Assembly (NCBI GenBank): GCA_000752215.1
Contig: CCFG01000014.1
Location: 62,001-126,000, forward strand
Reading direction: 5' to 3'
Length of the DNA stretch: 64,000 nt
Source of the DNA: a bacterium MS4
GTDB taxonomy: Bacteria; Bacillota; Clostridia; Oscillospirales; Acutalibacteraceae
Each line of letters opens with the position of its first letter. The first letter of the stretch is position 1. Below are positions 1 through 8,071 of the stretch, one piece after another. The translations under genes were made by a program, and so were the position numbers. The notes under the pieces are model-generated. The model searched no databases, was not told where the DNA came from, and saw only the letters and a list, made by a program, of their open reading frames with translations.

Positions 1-1
1 G

Positions 2-2311
2 CTCCGCACCTCGCTGCGCAGTACCGAAACCCTCACGGCCTACCTGCGGCTGAATAAACCCCAGCAGGATAGCCTGAAGGACGTCGGCGGGTTCGTGGGT
101 GGCATCGTCCATGGCGGCGGCCGGCGCAAGGGTAACGCTATCGACGGACGCGATATCCTCACCCTCGACCTTGACCACATCCCCGCCGGCGGGACAGACG
201 ACGTACTGCGCCGGGTGGACGGGCTCGGCTGCGGGTATGCAGTATACTCCACCCGCAAGCACTCCCCGGACGTCCCCCGTCTGCGCATCATTCTGCCACT
301 GGACCGCACAGTCACCGCAGACGAATATGAACCGATTGCCCGGATGGCCGCGAAGCTGATCGGTATTGAAATGTGCGACCCGTCCACCTTCGAGCCGTCG
401 CGGCTCATGTACTGGCCGTCCTGCTGCTCTGATAGTCAATTTGTTTACACCTACGGAGATAAGCCGTTTCTCTCCGCTGACGGCGTACTCGGGCTGTATC
501 CTGACTGGCACGACTATACCGCTTGGCCACAGGTGCCGGGCATCCAGGACGCACACAAGCGCCTTGCAGCCAAACAGGGCGACCCGACGCAGAAAAGCGG
601 AGTGGTCGGTGCATTCTGCCGTACATACAACGTTTACGCTACTATGGACAAATTCCTGCCAAGCATCTATGAGCCGGTGGACAACGGGTCCGACCGTTAC
701 ACCTTCACCGGCGGAAGCACGACCGGCGGCGCGGTGGTGTACGACGATGGCAACTTCATATTCAGCCACCACGCCACCGATCCTGCGGGCGGGAAGCTCT
801 GCAACGCCTTTGACCTGGTCCGCTACCACCTGTTCGCCGACAAAGACGACACGGTACAGCCGGGCACCCCGACCAACCGGCTACCGTCCTATACGGCTAT
901 GTGTGAGCTGGCCGTAGCGGACGCCGGAGTCGCAGCATTGCTTAACCGAGAGCGCTACGAAGAAGCGACGAAAGATTTCACCGCGTCGGAAGAATTGGAC
1001 ACCGCACCCGAGGATTGGATGAAGCTGCTGCAGGTGAGCCCGCAGACAGGCGTTCCCGCAAAGACGGCAGACAACGTGCTGGTCATCCTCGAAAACGATC
1101 CGCTGCTGAAAGGCAGAATCCTCTATGATGAATTCGCCAAAAGGGGTATTGTCTCGGAGACCATGCCATGGGACCTAACCCATCCCGGATTTCGTGTCTG
1201 GAACGACAACGACGACAAGGGTGCCCGCTGGTACATGGAGAAAATCTATAACATTACTGGCAGGGACAAGGTCACCGACGCACTCGGCCTTTGTGGAAAT
1301 AACCATGCATATAACGAGGTCAAGGACTATCTGAACAGTCTTTCATGGGACGGGGTTCCACGGCTGGATACTCTTTTCATTGACTACCTGGGTGCAGCTG
1401 ATACGCCTTATGTCCGTGCCGTTGCCCGTAAATCCTTCACTGCCGCCGTAGCCCGCGCTTTGGACTCCGGATGCAAATACGATACAATGCCTATTCTGAC
1501 GGGCCCGCAGGGCCTCGGGAAATCTACTCTGCTCAATAAGATGGGCCGCAAGTGGTTCACGGACGGCCTGAAAACCTTCGAAGGAAAAGAAGCTTGCGAG
1601 CTGATCCAAGGTGTCTGGATCGTTGAGATAGGCGAACTGGAAGCCTTTAATAAATCAGAAGTCGGACGGATTAAGCAATTCCTCAGCCAGCGCATAGACC
1701 GGTTCCGCGCGGCCTATGGCCGGCATGTGCAGGAGTGCCCGCGGTGCTGCGTGTTCTTCGGCACGTCTAATAATGGTGAATACCTGCGGGACCCAACTGG
1801 CGGCCGGCGGTTCTGGCCGGTTGATCTGGCGGTCATGCAGCCAACAAAAAGCGTATTCAAAGACCTTGATGACGAAATAGACCAGCTATGGGCAGAAGCA
1901 GTTACCCGCTGGAAACTCGGGGAGCCCCTTTATTTATCCGGTGAGCTGGAAGCCGCTGCAAAGGAAGAACAGGAGAGCCACCGGGAACACAGTACCCGTG
2001 AGGGACTTATCCGTGACTTCCTCGATCAGCAGGTGCCCGCAGACTGGGATACATGGGATCTGCAAAGGCGGCTGATGTTTTGGAACAACGGCGAAAAAGG
2101 TGAGCTGCGGCTTGTAGAGCGGCACCGGGTATGCGCTTTGGAAATCTGGTGCGAAGCGCTGGGAAACGATATCCGGGTGATCAGAAATTCGGATTCAGCG
2201 GAAATTAACTCGATTATTGCAATGCAGAGAGGTTGGAAACATATGAAAAATGCAGCGCGTTTTGGATACTGCAAATGGCAAAGAGGCTTCGAAAGAACCG
2301 TGACAAACTGA
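2..2311 (+). CDS. Phage primase-polymerase / VapE-like helicase (5' truncated)
   Basis: The frame is open from the first bases of the window, so the true start lies upstream; an internal GTG at 95 is not the start. The N-terminal part carries archaeo-eukaryotic primase hallmarks: an acidic LTLDLDH strand, STRKHS, then RLRIILPLDR. The C-terminal half is a VapE/D5-like superfamily 3 helicase with Walker A GPQGLGKST, a Walker B-like IVEIGELEAF, and FGTSNNGEYLRDPTGGRRF, typical of the VapE family. Known family role: primes and unwinds DNA at phage or satellite origins. It heads the prophage replication genes, and iteron-like repeats start in its last codons. The family call is firm; the exact primer-synthesis activity is inferred. 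Confidence 0.9.
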   Translation, partial: LRTSLRSTETLTAYLRLNKPQQDSLKDVGGFVGGIVHGGGRRKGNAIDGRDILTLDLDHIPAGGTDDVLRRVDGLGCGYAVYSTRKHSPDVPRLRIILPLDRTVTADEYEPIARMAAKLIGIEMCDPSTFEPSRLMYWPSCCSDSQFVYTYGDKPFLSADGVLGLYPDWHDYTAWPQVPGIQDAHKRLAAKQGDPTQKSGVVGAFCRTYNVYATMDKFLPSIYEPVDNGSDRYTFTGGSTTGGAVVYDDGNFIFSHHATDPAGGKLCNAFDLVRYHLFADKDDTVQPGTPTNRLPSYTAMCELAVADAGVAALLNRERYEEATKDFTASEELDTAPEDWMKLLQVSPQTGVPAKTADNVLVILENDPLLKGRILYDEFAKRGIVSETMPWDLTHPGFRVWNDNDDKGARWYMEKIYNITGRDKVTDALGLCGNNHAYNEVKDYLNSLSWDGVPRLDTLFIDYLGAADTPYVRAVARKSFTAAVARALDSGCKYDTMPILTGPQGLGKSTLLNKMGRKWFTDGLKTFEGKEACELIQGVWIVEIGELEAFNKSEVGRIKQFLSQRIDRFRAAYGRHVQECPRCCVFFGTSNNGEYLRDPTGGRRFWPVDLAVMQPTKSVFKDLDDEIDQLWAEAVTRWKLGEPLYLSGELEAAAKEEQESHREHSTREGLIRDFLDQQVPADWDTWDLQRRLMFWNNGEKGELRLVERHRVCALEIWCEALGNDIRVIRNSDSAEINSIIAMQRGWKHMKNAARFGYCKWQRGFERTVTN

Positions 2312-2421
2312 TTGTCACACAAAAAGTTTGTTGTGACAAAGTGACAATCGAGTGACAAAGTTTGTCAACAAGAAAATCCGCATTATTTCTAGGTAAAACC
2401 CCTTTTGTGACAATGTGACAA
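2300..2421. repeat. Iteron-like cluster of GTGACAA heptamers
   Basis: Six direct copies of GTGACAA (at 2300, 2333, 2341, 2352, 2407 and 2415) and one inverted TTGTCAC (2312) lie in about 120 bp at and after the end of the primase-helicase gene. Apart from the first copy they are non-coding. Placement beside a replication initiator suggests an origin or an operator; this is inference. Confidence 0.55.
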
Positions 2422-2470
2422 TCTTTCTAATATGAATGTTTAAATAGATAGATTAGAGAGTATAAAACCC

Positions 2471-2498
2471 GCCTAATGCGCCTAATGCGCCTAATTGC
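2471..2498. repeat. Tandem 9-bp repeat GCCTAATGC
   Basis: Two perfect head-to-tail copies (2471-2479, 2480-2488) and a third with one inserted T (2489-2498), in the AT-rich leader before the VRR-NUC gene. It may belong to the same origin region as the GTGACAA cluster. Confidence 0.5.
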
Positions 2499-2567
2499 GC
2501 AAATGTATCCGCGCGACGGGCGCGCGTTAGGGACTGAGACAGAGAATGGAGTATGGAGGAAATAAAA

Positions 2568-2858
2568 ATGCGTGAATCAACGATAGAAGCATATCTCCGC
2601 GACCGGGTGAAGGACCTGGGCGGCAAGGCATACAAATTCGTTTCGCCGGGTAACGACGGGGTGCCGGATCGGCTGGTTTGTTTACCCGGCGGGCGCGTGG
2701 TGTTCGTAGAGCTGAAAGCGCCAGGGAAGAAACCGACAAAGCTGCAGCAAATTCAGCAACGCAGGTTAAGTGATTTGGGATTCAGTACTTGGGTGATTGA
2801 TAACAAAGAGAACGTGGATGTCTTTATTCGATGCTGTAAGGATTGGGTTGGGAAATGA
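2568..2858 (+). CDS. VRR-NUC domain nuclease
   Basis: A 96-residue single-domain protein of the VRR-NUC (PD-(D/E)XK superfamily) type common in phage replication modules. Visible motifs are GNDGVPDRLV (metal-binding D), then VVFVELKAPGKKPTKLQ with the E-x-K core, and a C-terminal LGFSTWVIDN strand. The start at 2568 is chosen because GGAGG sits 8 nt upstream; an ATG at 2553 would place that Shine-Dalgarno inside the gene. Its stop overlaps the start of the SNF2 helicase (ATGA), so the two are translationally coupled. Likely role: structure-specific nuclease in phage recombination or replication. Confidence 0.88.
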   Translation: MRESTIEAYLRDRVKDLGGKAYKFVSPGNDGVPDRLVCLPGGRVVFVELKAPGKKPTKLQQIQQRRLSDLGFSTWVIDNKENVDVFIRCCKDWVGK

Positions 2859-4243
2859 TTTACACACCACACAACTACCAGGATTATGTCACAAGCAGAA
2901 TTGTGAACATGCCGGTTCCGGGCCCCGGGCTGGGGGCATATCTCGGTATGGGATTAGGCAAGACAGTTATTACCTTGACCGCTGTAAACGAGTTGAAATA
3001 CAACCGGTTAGTCGTCCGCCGGGTGCTGGTGATTGCCCCGAAAAAAGTTGCCGAAGCCACTTGGTCGAAAGAGGCTGCAAAGTGGGAACACCTGAGACTG
3101 CTGCGGGTTATCCCGGTGCTTGGCAGCCTGAAGCAGCGAATCCGGGCATTAAACACCCCCGCTGATGTGTACGTCATCAATCGCGAAAATGTCCAATGGC
3201 TGGTTGATTACTACCGAAACGACTGGCCTTTCGATTTCGTCGTTATTGATGAAAGCAGCAGCTTCAAGAATCATCAGGCAAAGCGATTCAAGTCCCTTAC
3301 CTGGGTCCGCAGCAAAATCTCCCGACTGGTGGAGTTGACCGGTACTCCGGCTCCGAATGGGCTGATTGACCTGTGGGCGCAAGTGTACTTACTGGATGGC
3401 GGCGAACGGTTAGGCAAAACAATCGGCGGGTTCCGTCAGCGGTATTTTGATCCGGATCAGCGCAACGCGCAGCAGGTGTTTTCATACAAACCGAAGGATG
3501 GCGCAGGAGATACCATTCAGGATAAAATCAGCGATATCTGCATCAGCATGAGCGCGGAGGATTACTTGGAACTGCCGGAATGCATTTCCGTGGATGTACC
3601 GGTGATATTGGACTCTCGGGCGCAGGCAGCTTACAAGAAGTTGGAACGGGACATGCTGTTGGAAATCGATGAAGAGGAGATCACAGCTACTACCGCCGCG
3701 GCACTGGGGACAAAACTGTTACAGCTTGGCAACGGTGCTGTGTACGGCGAAAACCGACAGGTGGTGGAAATCCATCAGTGCAAAATTGAAGCGTTCATGG
3801 AGACCGTGGAGGCATTACAGGGCCAGTCGGTACTTGTGTTTTATAACTTCAAGCATGACCGGGACCGGCTTCTGGCGGCACTCAAAAAGTCCGGCTTACG
3901 GGTCCGGGTGTATCAGGATGCACAGGATGAAGCAGATTGGAACAACCATAAAATCGACATTCTTCTGGCACATCCGGCCAGCACCGCCTACGGACTGAAC
4001 CTGCAGGACGGCGGGAATCATATTATCTGGTTCGGGCTGAACTGGTCATTGGAGCTTTACCAGCAGGCGAATAAAAGACTTCACCGGCAGGGTCAGAAAG
4101 AACGGGTATTTATTCACAACCTGATTGTGCAAGGCAGTATGGACGAGGACGTTATGGACGCACTGCAGGGAAAAAGCACAACGCAGGAAAGCCTTTTGAA
4201 AGCATTACGGGTAAGAATTGAGAAAGCAAAGGAGGAAAAATAA
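2855..4243 (+). CDS. Phage SNF2-family DNA helicase
   Basis: 462 residues. The N-terminal RecA-like lobe has GMGLGKTVITL (Walker A), then DFVVIDESSSFKN (DEAH-like box) and ELTGTPAPNGLIDLW (motif III). The C-terminal lobe has VLVFYNFKHDRDRLL, HPASTAYGLNLQ and QANKRLHRQGQ, the standard SNF2 motifs IV-VI. This is the short phage form that normally lies between VRR-NUC and late-gene regulators, as here. It starts at 2855 in an ATGA overlap with the nuclease. Likely acts as an ATP-dependent translocase in phage DNA replication or recombination. Confidence 0.93.
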   Translation: MIYTPHNYQDYVTSRIVNMPVPGPGLGAYLGMGLGKTVITLTAVNELKYNRLVVRRVLVIAPKKVAEATWSKEAAKWEHLRLLRVIPVLGSLKQRIRALNTPADVYVINRENVQWLVDYYRNDWPFDFVVIDESSSFKNHQAKRFKSLTWVRSKISRLVELTGTPAPNGLIDLWAQVYLLDGGERLGKTIGGFRQRYFDPDQRNAQQVFSYKPKDGAGDTIQDKISDICISMSAEDYLELPECISVDVPVILDSRAQAAYKKLERDMLLEIDEEEITATTAAALGTKLLQLGNGAVYGENRQVVEIHQCKIEAFMETVEALQGQSVLVFYNFKHDRDRLLAALKKSGLRVRVYQDAQDEADWNNHKIDILLAHPASTAYGLNLQDGGNHIIWFGLNWSLELYQQANKRLHRQGQKERVFIHNLIVQGSMDEDVMDALQGKSTTQESLLKALRVRIEKAKEEK

Positions 4244-4274
4244 AAAATCGGCTCCTGCCATAAAGCAAGAGCCG
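4241..4274 (-). terminator. Intrinsic terminator for the leftward small genes
   Basis: A 10-bp stem (4249-4258 with 4265-4274, one mismatch) and loop CATAAA. Read leftward it is followed by a run of T, so it fits termination of the two minus-strand genes at 4312 and 4593. Read rightward there is no U-tract. Confidence 0.65.
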
Positions 4275-4311
4275 AAATGAAAAGAGCCGCCCTAAATCGG
4301 ACGGCATGAGA

Positions 4312-4506
4312 TTACGGTGTCGGATTGATATTATAGTCTGCATATTCTTTTGATTCAGTTTCATGATTTGTTTTAGGACGAGATTTTGGCTCAGCTGATA
4401 TTTTTGTAGAAGTACTGTACTTAGGGCCGGTAGTTGGAATGGGCGGAACTATTGACGATGTCGATGCAGATTTATTAGATTTTGGCATTGGCGATTTATC
4501 ATTCAT
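4312..4506 (-). CDS. Small Ser/Pro/Lys-rich protein of unknown function
   Basis: 64 residues, hydrophilic and low in complexity (many S, P, T, K), with no hydrophobic segment and no recognisable domain; probably disordered. Support for a real gene is AGGGAG about 8 nt before the ATG and the leftward terminator just downstream. It is antisense to the main prophage direction, like the next small gene. Function unknown. Confidence 0.5.
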   Translation of the reverse strand: MNDKSPMPKSNKSASTSSIVPPIPTTGPKYSTSTKISAEPKSRPKTNHETESKEYADYNINPTP

Positions 4507-4592
4507 AAAATCATCTCCCTTTAGGGCTTAGTTTATCCAGAAAGGCAGATTCTATTAAAAACTAGGCCCCTGTAAAGCAAGAAACACAACGA

Positions 4593-4775
4593 TTACTCCT
4601 TGAGCTTGTACCTTTCTATGCAATCACGGAGACTTTTTTCAGAATGGATATCTTCGTTGATAATAGCTTTCTGAGTTTCTTCCGGCAGAGAATAGAAATA
4701 ACCTTCAAGATCAGAGTCGCCATTAAAAAACTGTTGTATACCAACCGGCATCATAAATCCGTTAGGAAATTCCAA
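4593..4775 (-). CDS. Small acidic protein, phage-associated, unknown function
   Basis: 60 residues if translation begins at the TTG at 4775, which has GAGGTGAT at a good distance; a longer frame to 4823 has no ribosome site. It ends with a helical part YFYSLPEETQKAII followed by SEKSLRDCIERYK, a pattern I associate with short clostridial phage proteins. It probably shares a leftward transcript with the gene at 4312. Function unknown; coding status moderately supported. Confidence 0.5.
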   Translation of the reverse strand: MEFPNGFMMPVGIQQFFNGDSDLEGYFYSLPEETQKAIINEDIHSEKSLRDCIERYKLKE

Positions 4776-4837
4776 AGTAATCACCTCGGAACTATTTTTT
4801 CTGAATGGTTCAAAATTATTCAAAAGGAGTGAAAACA

Positions 4838-5068
4838 GTGAGCGAGATTGAAATATTAGAACGTGCTATAAAGCAGGGAGGCACTTTCGGATTTGTGCCT
4901 GAGTTTGAAAAGGCGGGTAAGACAGCCATTAAAACCCTTGAAAAACAGATACCGAAAAAGATCATGCGCAAAGACGGCTGGGAAAGTTGCCCTTCTTGCG
5001 GGAATTGTTTAAGCGGAGAATATGGTCATGGTAAATACTGTGACAATTGCGGTCAGAGATTGGAGTGA
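4838..5068 (+). CDS. Small zinc-ribbon protein
   Basis: 76 residues with a C-terminal zinc ribbon, CPSCGNC followed about 14 residues later by CDNCGQ. The GTG at 4838 is chosen since AAAGGAG lies 8 nt upstream; an in-frame ATG at 4805 lacks a site. It is followed after 5 nt by the XRE gene. Such ribbons are common in phage early modules; a nucleic-acid or protein-binding role is likely but unproven. Confidence 0.75.
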   Translation: MSEIEILERAIKQGGTFGFVPEFEKAGKTAIKTLEKQIPKKIMRKDGWESCPSCGNCLSGEYGHGKYCDNCGQRLE

Positions 5069-5073
5069 AAACG

Positions 5074-5292
5074 ATGGATGAACAAGATTTCCCTTCTCGC
5101 CTCCACCAACTCCGCACCGCCCAAAAACTCACCATCCCTCAGCTATCAATACGCGTCGGTATCCATGAGAACACCTTGAGACTGTACGAGCGGGGAAAAG
5201 CGGACCCGAGATCGTTCATGCTGTGCTGTCTGGCCGACTATTTCCACGTTACGACGGATTATTTACTGGGAAGGAGTGATAAGAAATGTTGA
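5074..5292 (+). CDS. XRE-family helix-turn-helix regulator
   Basis: 72 residues, essentially one HTH_3 domain: LRTAQKLTIPQLSIRVGIHENTLRLYERGKADPRS, ending in the FHVTTDYLLGRSD segment usual for clostridial XRE proteins. GGAGTG precedes the ATG at 5074. It lies just before the late genes and may be a phage transcription switch; which promoters it binds is not visible. Confidence 0.85.
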   Translation: MDEQDFPSRLHQLRTAQKLTIPQLSIRVGIHENTLRLYERGKADPRSFMLCCLADYFHVTTDYLLGRSDKKC

Positions 5293-5396
5293 CGTTTCTA
5301 TGCAATTCGGTTTTGTTTCTCCTTGCGGTTGTTTGCTGGTTTTTCATACTTGTCGTCATGAAAGCTATTCACGATATGTTTCGCAAAAAGAGGTGA
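5286..5396 (+). CDS. 36-residue single-pass membrane peptide
   Basis: A short frame overlapping the stop of the XRE gene. GGAAGGAG is 8 nt before its ATG, and its own end carries the AGAGGTGAT site of the next gene. The peptide has one strongly hydrophobic stretch (VLFLLAVVCWFFILVV) and a basic tail (MFRKKR), so an inner-membrane location with the C-terminus inside is likely. Function unknown. Confidence 0.6.
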   Translation: MLTFLCNSVLFLLAVVCWFFILVVMKAIHDMFRKKR

Positions 5397-5400
5397 TCGA

Positions 5401-5709
5401 ATGTCTCTTGGAAAAATGCGACGGTATATGCCAGAGGAAAAACAAGGATTAATTTACTACGCCTGCAGGAATTACCGGAATCTTCCGCGGGAAACGCAAG
5501 AAAAAATACAGTCATTGTGCGAGGAAGTATGCTGGCCGGACAAGTATAATTCAAAAGCGCTGCTTGCTTATCTGATAACCGACAACTCAAAAAAGGTATC
5601 GATTGATTATTACATAAGCGTGTCTCAGCTTAACAGGCTACGGGGCAAATTCTTTCGTCAGGTCGCGCACAACGGCGGGCAACTTGGTTTTATAATAAAA
5701 TCAGGGTGA
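5401..5709 (+). CDS. Phage hypothetical protein upstream of the packaging module
   Basis: 102 residues, soluble, mostly helical. I do not recognise a named domain. Good ribosome site (AGAGGTGAT) before the ATG. In similar phages this slot, just ahead of terS, often holds a late-transcription activator (ArpU/RinA-like), but no helix-turn-helix is obvious here, so that role is only a possibility. Confidence 0.7.
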   Translation: MSLGKMRRYMPEEKQGLIYYACRNYRNLPRETQEKIQSLCEEVCWPDKYNSKALLAYLITDNSKKVSIDYYISVSQLNRLRGKFFRQVAHNGGQLGFIIKSG

Positions 5710-5737
5710 GTTTCCTTCCCTATCCTCCCTTTTTAAG

Positions 5738-5829
5738 GCGCCCGGCTTTTCTCTTTCTCCGGGCGCTATATGCCAGTGAGCGCGGCAACTGCCGAGGGCT
5801 GACCGGGTCAGAGCCGGACACTGGCACCA
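5738..5829 (+). ncRNA. Structured leader with tRNA-like ACCA end, upstream of terS
   Basis: A first hairpin (GCGCCCGG 5738-5745 with CCGGGCGC 5759-5766, no U-tract) is followed at once by a 58-nt element. Its ends GCCAGTG (5772-5778) and CACTGGC (5819-5825) pair perfectly over 7 bp and are followed by ACCA. Inside, CGGC-AACT-GCCG forms one arm. A second arm can form as CTGAC-CGG-GTCAG, or alternatively as CCGG with a 7-nt loop. It has no anticodon arm and is too short for a tRNA. It lies 21 nt before terS. Whether it is transcribed or processed is unknown. Confidence 0.45.
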
Positions 5830-5849
5830 ATTAAGCAGATTATAGGCAG

Positions 5850-6755
5850 GTGGTGGTTTTGGATAAAAAAGAACAGGCGCGAGAATTATTTGAGAAACAA
5901 GGAAAGTCTCTTTCCGAAATCGCCGAAATTTTAGGCATATCCCCCGGAACTGTCCGCAGTTGGAAAAGCCGCGGCGGCTGGGTCAGCAATGTTGCAACAC
6001 AACGCAACGTTGCAAAAAAACGCTGCAACGCAACGAAAGAAACTAAACCCGAAACGCCTCCCGCTGAATTGGTAGAGCCGTTGACAGAAAACGAACGCCT
6101 GTTCTGCGAGGTGTACAGCAGGAATAAAAATGCGACTCAGGCTTATTTGAAGGTGTATGGCTGTTCCTATAACTCGGCTATGACAACATCTTGCAATATG
6201 CTAAGAAAACCGAAGATTAAAGCCTATCTTGATTATCTCAGAGAATGTCAGCGCGAAGCTATGAATCTGCAGCCTATCGATATAGTCGAGCGTTTCATGC
6301 ACATTGCATTTGCCGATATGACCGACTTTGTGGATTATGGAACTAAAGTCATTCCGATTATTGACGATGAGGGTAAAGTGGCCGGTTCAACTGAGCAGGA
6401 TTTTTTACAATTCCGCGATTCGCAGATGGTTGACGGAGGCGTAATTAAAGAGGTCCGACAGACACAGCAAGGCATGGCTATAAAGCTTGAAAGCCGTATG
6501 GATGCTTTAAAATGGCTGTCTGATTATTTCGAAATGAACCCCGCTGATAAACATAAGCAAGAGTTCGACGAGCGTCGTCTGGAAATCGAATTGCTTAAAG
6601 CGCAGTCATCCATAAAGGACACAGGCGATAACGCCATTCCGGATGATGGGTTTACGGAAGCTTTGAATGGCCAGGCTGCCGACGTCTGGCAGGATGGCGA
6701 CAACGCAAACCCTGACTGGGAGGATCAGAGCAGTGACGACCTGGACAAAGATTGA
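5850..6755 (+). CDS. terS: Terminase small subunit
   Basis: 301 residues. The N-terminus is a helix-turn-helix (LSEIAEILGISPGTVRSWKSRGGW). The Terminase_2-like core follows: LTENERLFCEVYSRNKNATQAYLKVYGCSYNSAMTTSCNMLRKPKIKAYL. The C-terminus is helical and acidic. It recognises the packaging site and loads TerL. The start could be GTG 5850 or TTG 5859; CAGGTGG serves the latter better. The Asn/Thr/Ala/Lys-rich linker after the HTH is encoded by GCAAC repeats that could be the packaging site itself. Confidence 0.9.
   Translation: MVVLDKKEQARELFEKQGKSLSEIAEILGISPGTVRSWKSRGGWVSNVATQRNVAKKRCNATKETKPETPPAELVEPLTENERLFCEVYSRNKNATQAYLKVYGCSYNSAMTTSCNMLRKPKIKAYLDYLRECQREAMNLQPIDIVERFMHIAFADMTDFVDYGTKVIPIIDDEGKVAGSTEQDFLQFRDSQMVDGGVIKEVRQTQQGMAIKLESRMDALKWLSDYFEMNPADKHKQEFDERRLEIELLKAQSSIKDTGDNAIPDDGFTEALNGQAADVWQDGDNANPDWEDQSSDDLDKD
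5991..6035. repeat. GCAAC/GTTGC repeat cluster inside terS (possible pac site)
   Basis: Copies of GCAAC at 5994, 6004, 6024 and 6029 and inverted copies forming palindromes GTTGCAAC (5991-5998) and GCAACGTTGC (6004-6013). Headful phages such as P22 and SPP1 have pac within or next to the small terminase gene, so a packaging role is plausible but unproven. Confidence 0.4.
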
Positions 6756-8067
6756 TGAACAGATCGCGGCGTATCGCGAAGCGCTGTCCAACAACGCCGT
6801 AAAGCTCCGGCATCAGGTTAAGCAGGGATTTTTCAAGTTCAAACCCTTCTCACCGAAACAAAAGATGGTCCTCACCTGGTGGTGCCCGAGCAGTCCCGTA
6901 AAGGGTTCAGAGGGAATCATTGCAGACGGTTCAATCCGATCGGGTAAAACGCTCTGCATGTCCCTGTCTTATGTCATGTGGGCAATGCAGGTGTTTGACG
7001 GACAGAACTTTGCGATCTGCGGCAAAACGATCGGTTCACTGCGGCGCAACGTTATGTTCTGGCTGAAGCTGATGCTCCGATCCCGTGGCTATACTGTACA
7101 GGATCGCCGCGCAGAAAATCTAATGGTTGTCCGCCGTGGCGACCGATTGAATTACTTTTATCAGTTTGGTGGGAAGGACGAACGGTCGCAGGATTTGATT
7201 CAGGGTATCACACTGGCCGGCGTTCTTTTCGACGAAGTGGCGCTGATGCCAGAATCGTTTGTCAACCAAGCAACCGCCCGCTGCTCTGTCACCGGGTCTA
7301 AGTTCTGGTTTAACTGCAACCCGGAAGGGCCGCAGCACTGGTTTTACACGAATTGGATTCAGAGAAGCAAAAAGCGCCGGCTTTTGTATCTGCATTTCAC
7401 AATGGATGACAATTTTTCACTGTCCGAGGATATCAAAACCCGATACCGCAGCCAGTACGTCGGCGTGTTTTATAATCGCTTTATTCTCGGGATGTGGTGC
7501 CTGGCAACTGGCCTCGTCTACCCTATGTTCAGCCGGGAAAAGAATGTAGTTTCCGAGTTCTGCGGATCTGGCCGCTACTGGATATCTATCGACTATGGTA
7601 TCCTTAACCCGTTCTCTGCTGGGCTCTGGTGCGTCCGTGACGGAGTTGCAACGCGGATCGCCGAATACTACTACGACGGCCGCAAGGTGAAACGGCAGCG
7701 CACAGATGAGGAACATTACGCCGAAGTTGAGAAGCTTGCCGGCGACCGATACATAGATCGTGTGGTTGTAGACCCGTCCGCCAGTAGTTTCATCGAAACG
7801 GTTTACCGGCACGGGCGGTTTCCTGTCGACAAGGCAAATAATGACGTGATTCCCGGCATTGCGAACGTCTCTTCCCTGCTCTCTGCTGGTAAGATTCAGA
7901 TTTGCGAGAGCTGCACCGACTGTATCCGGGAGTTTGAGGCATATTCATGGGACCCGGACAAACCGACCGACGCAGTCATAAAAGAATTTGACCATGCAAT
8001 GGACGACACAAGATATTTTGTTCAGACCATTCTGAGGAACGAATGGTACTTAGATAAATGGTGGTGA
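6733..8067 (+). CDS. terL: Terminase large subunit (PBSX/A118 type)
   Basis: 444 residues from the GTG at 6733, which has GGGAGG upstream and overlaps the end of terS by 23 nt. ATPase lobe: ADGSIRSGKTLCMS (Walker A) and LAGVLFDEVALMPESF (Walker B with catalytic E). C-terminal nuclease lobe: WISIDYGILNPFSAGLW and VVVDPSASSF provide RNase H-like acidic residues. Length is normal for PBSX-type TerL. It is the motor that translocates DNA into the prohead and cuts it. Confidence 0.95.
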   Translation: MTTWTKIDEQIAAYREALSNNAVKLRHQVKQGFFKFKPFSPKQKMVLTWWCPSSPVKGSEGIIADGSIRSGKTLCMSLSYVMWAMQVFDGQNFAICGKTIGSLRRNVMFWLKLMLRSRGYTVQDRRAENLMVVRRGDRLNYFYQFGGKDERSQDLIQGITLAGVLFDEVALMPESFVNQATARCSVTGSKFWFNCNPEGPQHWFYTNWIQRSKKRRLLYLHFTMDDNFSLSEDIKTRYRSQYVGVFYNRFILGMWCLATGLVYPMFSREKNVVSEFCGSGRYWISIDYGILNPFSAGLWCVRDGVATRIAEYYYDGRKVKRQRTDEEHYAEVEKLAGDRYIDRVVVDPSASSFIETVYRHGRFPVDKANNDVIPGIANVSSLLSAGKIQICESCTDCIREFEAYSWDPDKPTDAVIKEFDHAMDDTRYFVQTILRNEWYLDKWW

Positions 8068-8071
8068 TACC

